NCBI GenBank assembly: GCA_002440905.1
Contig: DJWA01000005.1
Location: forward strand, 1-16,026
Origin: Candidatus Roizmanbacteria bacterium UBA6242
GTDB lineage: Bacteria > Patescibacteriota > Microgenomatia > UBA1406 > GWC2-37-13
Length of the DNA stretch: 16,026 nt
Direction of reading: 5' to 3'
A model generated the notes under the pieces. It worked only from the letters and a program-made list of their open reading frames with translations, was not told where the DNA came from and ran no database searches. Shown piece by piece: positions 6,682 to 13,191 of the stretch. Both the position numbers and the translations under genes were made by a program. Position 1 is the first letter of the stretch, and every line of letters starts with the position of its first letter.

Positions 6682-7682
6682 AGCACGAAAATACCGGCAG
6701 CAAACTATCAATATTCAAAAAACTGGTCGTAATGGTTCTCTCAATTGCAGTCGTTGGCGGACTTGCCTTAATGGCGTATACCAACCGGAATTTAATTCTT
6801 TCTTATTTCCCGTTTCTGAAAGCCAATTCATATTCTAAAGACCAACAAAAAGTCATCAATGCCATCGGTTTACCCCAGTCATATACCATAGTCATGATTC
6901 CGGGCGAGGCAAGGCAAGAGATCTGGCAGTATCCTTTAATTGATGAAATATTCACGTTCAGTGACGGCTCGTTTGAATTCAGGACACACAAGAAATTCGG
7001 ACTATCGGAAAATCCCAATCTGCTCTATGCGAAGTTTGAGCCTTATATTTTCTATTCGGCACAGACTTTGTCGGATATCGAAAGAGTGGTTGGTACAGAA
7101 GCATACGTTTCCTCCAAAATCGATTCCGGACTTCTTGAAAATGCCACAGTCCATAACTTCGGAAATCTCGTTTCGATCGGCACCCAGGACGACAAGGTCG
7201 TATTCGTCAAGACAATGATGTATCAGGATACGGGAGAAGAGATGTCCCAACCAACCAACGCGCCGACAAACGAAACCATTGAAGACGATAACGAATGGAT
7301 GACCGGACGGGTATTCTCGATGGACGGGATATTTTCCGTATTTGTCGATACCGAATTTAAGAACAATATCTACTCGACATTGGACTTTGACGAGGGCAGG
7401 CGAATTCACGTTTTTTGCTTCAGAGGAAGCCAAAATTCCGAAGGATCCCCATGCGAGGGAACCGGTTCCCCCATATTCAGCATTGCCGAATATACCAAAG
7501 CCCAGTATGACGAGATTCTTGAATCTCCATATGCCGAAGCATACGTAAAAGTAGGGGAGAAGGACGGCACAATCTATGTATTCTCGCACCCGAACGGCGA
7601 CATGCCTATAGAACTCCAGGGTAAAATAAATACCATCTACGACTACGTTATTGAGAGTTTTATGATGGGTGAACCTTCCTAA
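6678..7682 (+). CDS. Unrecognised membrane-anchored two-domain protein
   Basis: I do not recognise this 334-residue protein. A charged N-terminus and one membrane helix (about 15-34) precede two soluble regions joined by an acidic Pro/Thr/Asn/Glu linker (about 184-206). The first region (about 50-182) is mixed alpha/beta and includes the EIFTFSDGSFEFRTHKKFG strand pair. The second (about 207-330) opens WMTGRVFSMDGIF, has C247 and C259 that may pair, and is rich in aromatic and acidic residues, consistent with an extracytoplasmic beta fold. No catalytic motif is evident. Its ATG overlaps the stop of the upstream gene (ATGA at 6678-6681), so translation is coupled and a shared function is likely. 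The C-terminus lies 82 nt from the convergent DUF3795 gene. Confidence 0.7.
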   Translation: MKHENTGSKLSIFKKLVVMVLSIAVVGGLALMAYTNRNLILSYFPFLKANSYSKDQQKVINAIGLPQSYTIVMIPGEARQEIWQYPLIDEIFTFSDGSFEFRTHKKFGLSENPNLLYAKFEPYIFYSAQTLSDIERVVGTEAYVSSKIDSGLLENATVHNFGNLVSIGTQDDKVVFVKTMMYQDTGEEMSQPTNAPTNETIEDDNEWMTGRVFSMDGIFSVFVDTEFKNNIYSTLDFDEGRRIHVFCFRGSQNSEGSPCEGTGSPIFSIAEYTKAQYDEILESPYAEAYVKVGEKDGTIYVFSHPNGDMPIELQGKINTIYDYVIESFMMGEPS

Positions 7683-7764
7683 AAAGGCGAGATAAACTCA
7701 AATCACAGCTTCGATTATCCGGCAATCTACTTAAAAGAATTGAATTCTAAAAAAAGTATCAAGA

Positions 7765-8181
7765 TTATCTTTTCTCTCCGCACTCCAAACAAGAATCCCT
7801 ATGGACGCAAAGCAAGTTTCCGCATTTCATACACTTCCATCTTTTTTGTTCGAATTTAACAAATTTGCTAATCCCGGATTTATCTATATTCTTTAGATTT
7901 TCAATCATGCTCATTCCGTACTTGAGGCGGTATCTCTTATCCAGATTCTTTAATCTCGTACAGGGAAATTCTTCGCACTTCTCGGAACAAAATAGCATTC
8001 TATTTTTTTTGAGGATATGACAACTATTGATTACGCATTTTCTGCAACCTTTGGGTTTATTCTCGTCAATTCCCCTGCAGCCAAGGCATTTGTTTTTTTC
8101 TCGCATATGCCCTATGCATATAGCACAGTTCATTCCGCAAGGGGCTATCAGTTCGGGGATAATGGTTGATTTTGCAATCAT
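7765..8181 (-). CDS. DUF3795-family Cys-rich protein
   Basis: This 138-residue protein contains 16 cysteines (15, 19, 22, 32, 35, 46, 49, 54, 65, 69, 74, 117, 120, 125, 131, 134). The opening APCGMNCAIC and the later KCLGC and CEEFPC blocks are typical of the DUF3795 family, a Cys-rich group of unknown function found in archaea and anaerobic bacteria. The C-terminal C117-x2-C120 and C131-x2-C134 pair looks like an added zinc ribbon. The protein probably binds zinc or an iron-sulfur cluster in the cytoplasm, since no signal peptide is present. A TCTAAT (8188-8193), 6 nt before the ATG, is a possible -10, but weaker than in neighbouring genes. It stands alone, converging with the two-gene operon on the left. 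Family call good, function unknown. Confidence 0.82.
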   Translation of the reverse strand: MIAKSTIIPELIAPCGMNCAICIGHMREKNKCLGCRGIDENKPKGCRKCVINSCHILKKNRMLFCSEKCEEFPCTRLKNLDKRYRLKYGMSMIENLKNIDKSGISKFVKFEQKRWKCMKCGNLLCVHRDSCLECGEKR

Positions 8182-8292
8182 AATACGATTAGATAGTCCA
8201 AGTATATAAATTTAATTTAGTCAAATCATCAAGATATATTTAAATTTTTACTAGTATTGCGACGGTTCAGTTAGAAGAATTGTTTAAATCCC

Positions 8293-8916
8293 TTATTGGG
8301 ATGTCGGGACTGGAGTGAGAGTAGGAGTGGGAGTAAAGGTCGGAGAAGGCGTGAGTGTTGTCTCGCCAGTTGGTGTTGGCGTATTGGTTGGTTCAGATGA
8401 TGGGGTTGGAGTTTCAAATATCTTTCCACCGGTCACAATCACGATATCAAACTCGCTATCCGTTTCAAGTTCGCTTGATTCAACCCTGACGTTATCGAAA
8501 GTTGGACTCAATAAATCTTTAATATCGTCGGCAACGTCTTTGAAATCCTCACGGGCTGTGATAGTTGTAACGGTGTTGTCAAATTCATCAGCATTGCCAG
8601 TCTCGATATTATCAGCACTGTATCCTGCATCTTCAAGGGCTTCAACGACTTGACCCGCTTGACCGGGAGTCCCTGTGCCGTTGATAACCTGAACTTTAAC
8701 CGAAGTTTTGTCTATTTCGGGTTTGTCGGTTGGAGTTGGGGTAACCGTTGCCACAACCGCTTCCTTAGTCTCCTCGGTTTTTTTTGGTTGATTAAAATAA
8801 AAATATCCTCCGACCGAAGCGGCTAATATGACAACGACAATAAAAGCTACGAGAGGTCCCTTGTTTTGCTTAGGCCTCATTATTGGAGTTGGAGCCATAT
8901 TCACAGTTTCATCCAT
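8293..8916 (-). CDS. LytR_C-domain membrane protein with Pro/Thr-rich tail
   Basis: This 207-residue protein has a short Met/Pro/Lys-rich N-terminus, one membrane helix (about 20-42), a Thr/Pro linker, a LytR_C domain (about 72-156, opening VKVQVINGTGTPGQAG) and a roughly 50-residue tail of Thr-Pro-Thr repeats. LytR_C domains normally follow LCP catalytic domains; here the domain is free-standing while the LCP protein at 3997 lacks it, so the two may act together on the cell wall. The Pro/Thr tail is probably an extended surface or wall-spanning segment. A frame begins with an ATG at 8928, but that codon overlaps a perfect TATAAT (8927-8932), so the ATG at 8916, 10 nt downstream of the box, is the better start. 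A GAGAGG before the 8928 ATG is the only argument for the longer form. Confidence 0.85.
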   Translation of the reverse strand: MDETVNMAPTPIMRPKQNKGPLVAFIVVVILAASVGGYFYFNQPKKTEETKEAVVATVTPTPTDKPEIDKTSVKVQVINGTGTPGQAGQVVEALEDAGYSADNIETGNADEFDNTVTTITAREDFKDVADDIKDLLSPTFDNVRVESSELETDSEFDIVIVTGGKIFETPTPSSEPTNTPTPTGETTLTPSPTFTPTPTLTPVPTSQ

Positions 8917-8926
8917 AGTCAGAATC

Positions 8927-8954
8927 ATTATAACCTCTCATTTTTATTCGTCAA
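8927..8954 (-). promoter_or_regulatory. Promoter of the LytR_C gene
   Basis: TTGACG (8949-8954), a 16-bp spacer and a perfect TATAAT (8927-8932) form the best sigma70-type promoter in the window. The ATG at 8916 follows 10 nt after the -10 box, predicting a leader of only 3-4 nt. Confidence 0.72.
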
Positions 8955-8980
8955 CCCCTAAATGATTTGATGGAGTTATA

Positions 8981-8998
8981 TTACATATCATAATGTAA
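8981..8998. repeat. Small dyad upstream of the LytR_C promoter
   Basis: TTACAT (8981-8986) and ATGTAA (8993-8998) are perfect 6-bp arms around a 6-nt centre. The dyad lies 27 bp upstream of the -35 of the LytR_C promoter and could be an activator site. This is weak on its own in AT-rich DNA. Confidence 0.3.
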
Positions 8999-9066
8999 GA
9001 ATTGAGTCTGTAACCTTGCTTAATATTTATGCTTAAAAATAATGCAAAGTAGGGAGTCAGTAATTT

Positions 9067-9381
9067 TTAGTCCTTATAGCTTTTCAATTTATTATCAATT
9101 TTTTCTTCAAGTTTATTCATGTTGTCCATAAATGTATTATCAAGATCTATGTCGAATTTGTCTGCAAGCACTAATACCGACCATAGACAATCCGAAATTT
9201 CATGGGAAATCTTATCTTCACTACTGTTGTTTTCGGATAAGAGAATTAATTCCTTTACATCTTCAAGAAACCCATTTATTAATTCCCTTGTCGTCCATTC
9301 TTTACCGTTTTGATTTATTTCTAAACGTTTATATTTTTCCCTTATCTCCAAAGCCCTTTTTTGATAATGCTTTATGTCCAT
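9067..9381 (-). CDS. MazG-like nucleotide pyrophosphohydrolase
   Basis: This 104-residue, all-helical cytoplasmic protein resembles the MazG/dUTPase-like all-alpha NTP pyrophosphohydrolase superfamily. The metal-binding signature usually reads ExxE followed 12-28 residues later by ExxD. Here D41-V-K-E44 is followed by E61-I-S-D64 inside HEISDCLWSVLVLADKF, with Asp in place of the first Glu. The C-terminal IDLDNTFMDNMNKLEEKI helix is also typical. Such enzymes hydrolyse NTPs or dNTPs to NMP and pyrophosphate, removing non-canonical or excess nucleotides. No partner gene is fused. A clear -10 box is not seen; the ATG at 9381 is preceded by an AT-rich run without a Shine-Dalgarno sequence. Confidence 0.75.
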   Translation of the reverse strand: MDIKHYQKRALEIREKYKRLEINQNGKEWTTRELINGFLEDVKELILLSENNSSEDKISHEISDCLWSVLVLADKFDIDLDNTFMDNMNKLEEKIDNKLKSYKD

Positions 9382-9445
9382 ATAATTAAATTGAGTAAAA
9401 CTATCAAGGATGGGAATTCGTAAAACGACGTTAGATCAAGTTTAA

Positions 9446-9838
9446 CTAATTTTCCTTAAACCCTAATTCATTCAAAACTTCTTTAATTTGGTTTATTTGT
9501 GAGTCTTTGATAACAAGATAATCTTTAGAATAAGTCGAAACGACTAGATTATTTAATCCCTTATTCGCACAAGCAGAATTTATGGTAGCTAACGTTCCAG
9601 CCATAAAAGGAGTGCTCAAATTTAATGAAACCAACCTCCATAGATTATTATTTTTCTCGATTATATTTAGCGATGAAATATTGTTTATATCCGTTACTAC
9701 CGTAATTTCATCCTTATCTTGCGAAACCATAAAATGATTTGAATTTAAAGGAAGAGATTTTACTTTTGCGTAGACATATTGTTCACTAGAAATGTTGAAG
9801 GTACTTTTACTAAGCATTTCTAATATCTGTTTTTTCAT
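9446..9838 (-). CDS. ACT-domain-like protein (ACT_7/ACT_3 type)
   Basis: This 130-residue protein looks like two ACT-like halves. The C-terminal half (about 66-127) carries the recognisable pattern: STPFMAGTLATINSAC (75-90) corresponds to the G-x-L-A-x-I loop and helix, and STYSKDYLVIK (101-111) matches the IST-x-x-x-DY-x-x-V strand of ACT_3/ACT_7 proteins. ACT domains bind small ligands, most often amino acids, and act as allosteric sensors. No catalytic domain is attached, so this is a stand-alone sensor whose ligand is unknown. The ATG at 9838 lies 7 nt downstream of an extended -10 (TGa-TATACT), again without a leader. Neighbours give no pathway hint. Confidence 0.7.
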   Translation of the reverse strand: MKKQILEMLSKSTFNISSEQYVYAKVKSLPLNSNHFMVSQDKDEITVVTDINNISSLNIIEKNNNLWRLVSLNLSTPFMAGTLATINSACANKGLNNLVVSTYSKDYLVIKDSQINQIKEVLNELGFKEN

Positions 9839-9845
9839 AATTAAG

Positions 9846-9874
9846 AGTATATCAAGTCTAAAATAATTTGATAA
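9846..9874 (-). promoter_or_regulatory. Promoter of the ACT-like gene
   Basis: TTATCA (9869-9874), a 17-bp spacer, and TATACT (9846-9851) preceded by TGa form a good extended -10 promoter on the minus strand. The ATG follows after 7 nt. Confidence 0.6.
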
Positions 9875-9926
9875 GTAAAGGCGTATGGAACTTTTTTATC
9901 CCTATGGTCTGTTTACCTGTTAATTA

Positions 9927-9976
9927 ATAACAAATGAAAATAATTGTACCGTCATGACAAAAAAACTATTTGTTAT
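9927..9976. repeat. Inverted repeat at the 3' end of the 175-aa gene
   Basis: ATAACAAAT (9927-9935) and ATTTGTTAT (9968-9976) are 9-bp inverted arms separated by 32 nt. The right arm contains the stop codon of the 175-aa gene. On the minus strand a T7 run lies inside the loop. It may stabilise or end the transcript, but it is not a canonical terminator. Confidence 0.35.
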
Positions 9977-10500
9977 ATTACAAGGTTCGTTAATCTCCTG
10001 TCCATTTCCATTTCTCTGATTGAAACTCCCTGTTCAAGTATTTGACTATCACTTAAAGTCGGTAATGAATGTCTATATCTAGTAAGAATCCTTTCTCGAA
10101 GTTCGTGTATGTTTTTAATGTTCCCAATAGTATGGGTGAATAATCCGGGATCTAATTCGTCTATAGTCGTCATACCAACAACATCGGTCAAATGACCCAC
10201 CCAAATATTTTCTAACGAAAGCAAGGGCGACAGTTCAGAAATACCGGGAATATAATGTCCGTTTTCAACAATTCTCGTTAGGGCAAACGTATCGCCGACA
10301 TTCTCATCTTGGATCGGAAGCCCAAAGTGAATCAATCTCTTACCCATAACGGCTTCTTCAGGATATTCTTGTTCTGGGATACGTATGAAGAGTTTGATTC
10401 CAAATTTTTCCTGCATAGCTTTTATTGGAACCTCAATTTTATTAGAATTTATTGCTACCCGGATATTTTGATAACCATTACTTCTTTCAATAAGTGACAT
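9973..10500 (-). CDS. Unrecognised 175-aa protein
   Basis: I do not recognise this 175-residue cytoplasmic protein: no signal peptide, no membrane helix and no cysteine are visible. The N-terminal half (about 12-60) is mixed, with alternating hydrophobic residues; the middle (about 70-120) is Gly/Leu/Asp-rich (DVVGMTTIDELDPGLFTH); the C-terminus is a charged helix (HELRERILTRYRHSL and SIREMEMDRRL). It may be a small regulatory or scaffold protein. The frame extends to a GTG at 10521, but a perfect TATAAT (10510-10515) lies between that codon and the ATG at 10500, so the ATG, 9 nt after the box, is chosen. An AT-rich palindrome overlaps the -35. It stands between the ACT-like gene and the double CinA gene on the same strand. 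Confidence 0.65.
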   Translation of the reverse strand: MSLIERSNGYQNIRVAINSNKIEVPIKAMQEKFGIKLFIRIPEQEYPEEAVMGKRLIHFGLPIQDENVGDTFALTRIVENGHYIPGISELSPLLSLENIWVGHLTDVVGMTTIDELDPGLFTHTIGNIKNIHELRERILTRYRHSLPTLSDSQILEQGVSIREMEMDRRLTNLVI

Positions 10501-10509
10501 GTCAGATGT

Positions 10510-10538
10510 ATTATATAGCACTGTGAAAGCACTATTAA
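10510..10538 (-). promoter_or_regulatory. Promoter of the 175-aa gene
   Basis: TTAATA (10533-10538), a 17-bp spacer and a perfect TATAAT (10510-10515). The ATG at 10500 begins 9 nt downstream. The -35 overlaps the palindrome at 10534-10553. Confidence 0.6.
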
Positions 10539-10553
10539 TTATAAATAATTAAT
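10534..10553. repeat. AT-only palindrome overlapping a -35 box
   Basis: ATTAATTAT, a 2-nt AA centre and ATAATTAAT give 9-bp arms that cover the -35 of the 175-aa gene promoter. It could be an operator, but AT-only palindromes also arise by chance in this composition. Confidence 0.4.
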
Positions 10554-10662
10554 GAAGAGAGTAGCATCACCTAAGAATGCATTTTTGAGGTTTCTGCGGA
10601 GCAGGGAGTCTGGAACTTTTCAATCTTTATAGCTTAACTGATTTAATACTCTTTGAAGATTA

Positions 10663-11754
10663 TTACTTTTGATTTATTGCCTTGAAAAAAATATTGTGGG
10701 AAGCGTACAACGAAGACAGTAAATCAATAAGAATATGTTCGGTGATTTTGGTTTTCATAAAATATCTTTTGTCCGCCTCTATTTTTAAGCATTTTGTTAT
10801 TACATGTCCATCAACAATTATCGAATAATATATTGTCCCCGGCGGCGTATCACCATGATAGGGGCGTCTGTCCATGATATCCATTGTCCCTGTCGTGGAG
10901 ATGACAATATCGGTATTAGTTTTTCTTCTTAGAGCCAAAGCCATTTCCATTGAAACTTGCGGGGAATACACCTGGCCGAAAGAAAGCGCGGACAAAGGAA
11001 CTCCAAGCATTATTTTTGCATTTTCATCATAAACGACCCAACCTTGATTAAAAACCTTACTGGATCCCGGAGAGTTGGTAATGACATCGGCAATCGCCCC
11101 TCCCGTACAAGATTCAATTGTCGAAATTGTCATCTGATGGTGTCTTAAAAAAGTGACAAGCTGTCTTGATAAGTCGGTTAATTTTTCAGTAGCAAAAGGG
11201 TTCGTCATCTCCGGTAATAGGGGAGCCATAACCGATACCAAAGACCTCTTTCTATCCGTTAACATCATGAGACCATTTACAAGACTAGTATTGGCGACCA
11301 TAGATTTATTTAAAGCTTTTCCTTCGTTGCCGATTAACATACTTTGGCTAAAAGCGTCACCGTTGTCAAACGCATAGCCTATATGGACCCATGAATGGGG
11401 ATTGGATGAACCGACTTCGCCGACAGTTGAGATTGCCAAGTTGTCGTTTCTGAGTCTTCTTACTTGTTTTGCCATTTCTATTACAACTTCGGGCGAATAT
11501 TCCCCATATTGATCCATTGTTTCTTTTTTCACTCCTAATCCCTTTTTGGCTTCTTGGCTATATACTATCACTCCATTTCTGAATACTTTAGTCGCACCCG
11601 GTACAGTTATTCTGTTCAAAATGCTTCCGCCCGTGCAACCCTCGGCCACAGCGATTGTTTTTCTCTGAGAAGTGAGTTCTTTTATTAAATTATCGGCTAT
11701 AAATAAATCCTTGTATACAGTTTCGCGATTTGTCGGTTGCAGTTCGTTCGTCAT
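10663..11754 (-). CDS. Tandem double CinA_C (PncC-type NMN amidase) protein
   Basis: This 363-residue cytoplasmic protein consists of two consecutive CinA C-terminal (COG1546, PncC-type) domains and nothing else. Domain 1 (about 16-166) has EGCTGG (38-43), the GVIVYSQEAK strand ending at K70, and the GEYSPEVVIEMA helix. Domain 2 (about 191-353) has ESCTGG (214-219), GWVVYDENAK ending at K247, and QVYSPQVSMEMA. In characterised PncC enzymes the ESCTGG Ser and the Lys of the YSNEAK-like motif are catalytic, and NMN is deamidated to NaMN during pyridine nucleotide salvage. Domain 1 has Gly39 in place of that Ser and has lost the TGIAGP loop, so it is probably inactive; domain 2 keeps Ser215 and Lys247 but has a divergent TGTMD loop. 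Single-domain PncC is about 160 residues, so this is a duplication. The ATG at 11754 lies 9 nt after an extended -10. Confidence 0.85.
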   Translation of the reverse strand: MTNELQPTNRETVYKDLFIADNLIKELTSQRKTIAVAEGCTGGSILNRITVPGATKVFRNGVIVYSQEAKKGLGVKKETMDQYGEYSPEVVIEMAKQVRRLRNDNLAISTVGEVGSSNPHSWVHIGYAFDNGDAFSQSMLIGNEGKALNKSMVANTSLVNGLMMLTDRKRSLVSVMAPLLPEMTNPFATEKLTDLSRQLVTFLRHHQMTISTIESCTGGAIADVITNSPGSSKVFNQGWVVYDENAKIMLGVPLSALSFGQVYSPQVSMEMALALRRKTNTDIVISTTGTMDIMDRRPYHGDTPPGTIYYSIIVDGHVITKCLKIEADKRYFMKTKITEHILIDLLSSLYASHNIFFKAINQK

Positions 11755-11763
11755 AGAACGCTC

Positions 11764-11772
11764 ATTATATCA
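11764..11772 (-). promoter_or_regulatory. Extended -10 promoter of the double CinA_C gene
   Basis: TGa-TATAAT (11764-11772) on the minus strand is a perfect extended -10. The ATG follows 9 nt later. No convincing -35 is present. Confidence 0.6.
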
Positions 11773-11844
11773 AGACCAAGCACAAGATAAATTGTAGCCT
11801 AAATCAAAAATCACTCATAAGTAGAAAAATGTATGCATGGCTCT

Positions 11845-11850
11845 TATAAA
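11845..11850 (+). promoter_or_regulatory. Possible -10 box of the gene remnant
   Basis: TATAAA lies 11 nt before the ATG at 11862, the same geometry as functional genes in the window. This supports that a leaderless gene once stood here. Confidence 0.35.
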
Positions 11851-11861
11851 ACACAGTTTGG

Positions 11862-12053
11862 ATGCGCTTTCGGAATAAAAGAAATAAAGTGATTACCGCA
11901 ATCATTAATCTTTTCAAAAACCGAACGGGATGAGGATGTTGGTGTAATAAAATTCTTGATTTCAGGCTTCAAACACTTGCTCCAGAAATATACAACAAAG
12001 ATGTAGGGGATTCACTTCAGTTTATCAAAGACCGCTTCGAGAGCTTGAGATAA
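11862..12053 (+). pseudogene. Frameshifted remnant of a small unknown gene
   Basis: Three short, protein-like reading frames follow one another on the plus strand. ATG 11862 to TGA 11933 gives a basic 23-residue start (MRFRNKRNKVITAIINLF). From 11929 the +1 frame reads DEDVGVIKFLISGFKH and stops at 12006. From about 11975 a third frame reads LAPEIYNKDVGDSLQF and ends at TAA 12051-12053. Joined with two frameshifts they would make a protein of about 60 residues with plausible amino-acid composition and a promoter at the right distance. I do not recognise the family. Chance open frames are the main alternative; no single frame supports the whole. Confidence 0.35.
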
Positions 12054-12217
12054 ATTTAAATGCAGTGTTGAAAAAATAAAATTCTGCGGTGTCTGTTTGA
12101 AAATATCCGAACGGAACTCTCCGGGCTTGACGGGCGGAATCCCCCCCACACCCCTCTTTCGCCCGCCCCGCCTTGAACCGGAGCGGAAAGAACCGATTTT
12201 AAGTTTTTCTTTGGCGG
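12054..12217. other. Non-coding GC-rich tract with inverted repeats
   Basis: The first 50 nt are AT-rich. From about 12105 to 12190 the sequence becomes sharply GC-rich, including a C7 run (12141-12147) and CGGGCG/CGCCCG arms (12131-12136 and about 12160-12165). TGAACCGGA (12174-12182) is inverted as TCCGGTTCA (12225-12233), inside the end of the neighbouring coding region. No open frame is convincing. The composition break suggests a junction or an inserted scar. Confidence 0.45.
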
Positions 12218-13186
12218 CTAAAATTCCGGTTCAGGATTTATTTGTACCTTAATTTCACCTTGATACACAAATTGGCCAACTAATTTTTGCGGTTCAGGTC
12301 TTGCTATGTACATATCATTATTCTTCGAATAGTAGGCGCCTAAAGTTCCACGAGGCGTAATCGCATAATGTAAAACATGATGAGGACTACCGGATAATCC
12401 TTTTGGCCCTAAATGCTTTGGAGAGTAGACCACAAGCAGTTCCTCGTCTTTTATCATGGACGCTAATTTTGGCTCATCAAAAACGCTTGCGGCAAGTAGG
12501 AAATCATCGCGATGTATAATCGGCAATCTTATGCGATTGTTCAAGATTGGCGACTCCGCAAGCAGATAACCGTATGGCTGAAATCGGCTCTTGGCTTTTA
12601 ACTGATTATTTTCATCAACTGTTGTTCCGTCTCTATCAAAATTCAAAACTCGGAATGTATGATTTACAATATCCGCCCACGAAATTTCCTTGCCGATTTC
12701 GGGAACAATGCTTTTCGGATCAATGCCTGTTGCTTCCTTATATTTTGATTTAGCACGTTCTTGCGCTGAAGTAAGCATTTCCTCAACCGCTTTATCATTG
12801 CCTTTCTGTTTTTCTTTCAATACCGTAGAAAACTCTTCGTCGGTAAGCCCAGAATCTTTTTGAAGTTTCTTAGTGTTGCTTTCATGTTTTCCCATCGCCA
12901 AAAGAAGTGAAATCACCCAAATAAATAAAATGAAAGTGATTATTTTTATTGGAGCTGAAACATACACGAGGGAAACTAAAGATAGGACAAGAAATAAAAC
13001 GGCAGTAACCTTTTGAGGTTTCCATAATCGGATTACTGCCATAATTGTGAACACCAACATCGCCAATGCTGATACCACAATTAAAGTTGTTGGTGCCGTA
13101 TAATTTCCGGCAAGGTCTTCAGCCGAAGACGCAATCGATAAAAACCAAGTTACTATTCCAAAAATTGCGAGTTGTTTGCTTTTCAT
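12218..13186 (-). CDS. Unrecognised four-helix membrane protein
   Basis: I do not recognise this 322-residue protein. Four hydrophobic segments (about 5-21, 31-53, 58-77 and 80-98) form an N-terminal membrane domain. A charged helical linker follows (about 100-155, with EEFSTVLKEKQKGNDKAVEEML), and then a cytoplasmic or exported globular domain (about 165-322) rich in beta-type sequence, including RLPIIHRDDFLLAAS and SPHHVLHYAITPRGTLGAYYS. No catalytic motif is evident. It begins 5 nt after the stop of the broken XRE-type regulator and has no promoter of its own, so the two formed an operon, and its expression may now depend on the damaged unit. A regulator plus membrane protein pair of this kind is often accessory; function cannot be inferred. 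Confidence 0.7.
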   Translation of the reverse strand: MKSKQLAIFGIVTWFLSIASSAEDLAGNYTAPTTLIVVSALAMLVFTIMAVIRLWKPQKVTAVLFLVLSLVSLVYVSAPIKIITFILFIWVISLLLAMGKHESNTKKLQKDSGLTDEEFSTVLKEKQKGNDKAVEEMLTSAQERAKSKYKEATGIDPKSIVPEIGKEISWADIVNHTFRVLNFDRDGTTVDENNQLKAKSRFQPYGYLLAESPILNNRIRLPIIHRDDFLLAASVFDEPKLASMIKDEELLVVYSPKHLGPKGLSGSPHHVLHYAITPRGTLGAYYSKNNDMYIARPEPQKLVGQFVYQGEIKVQINPEPEF

Positions 13187-13191
13187 ATTTT

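Noticed and set aside
7002..7589. 195-codon minus-strand open frame opposite the 334-aa gene
   Set aside because: It is antisense to a better-supported, translationally coupled gene, has no promoter and has an unnatural composition.
8315..8653. Plus-strand frame rich in Val/Gly/Ser repeats
   Set aside because: It is the complement of the Pro/Thr tail and LytR_C domain of the minus-strand gene.
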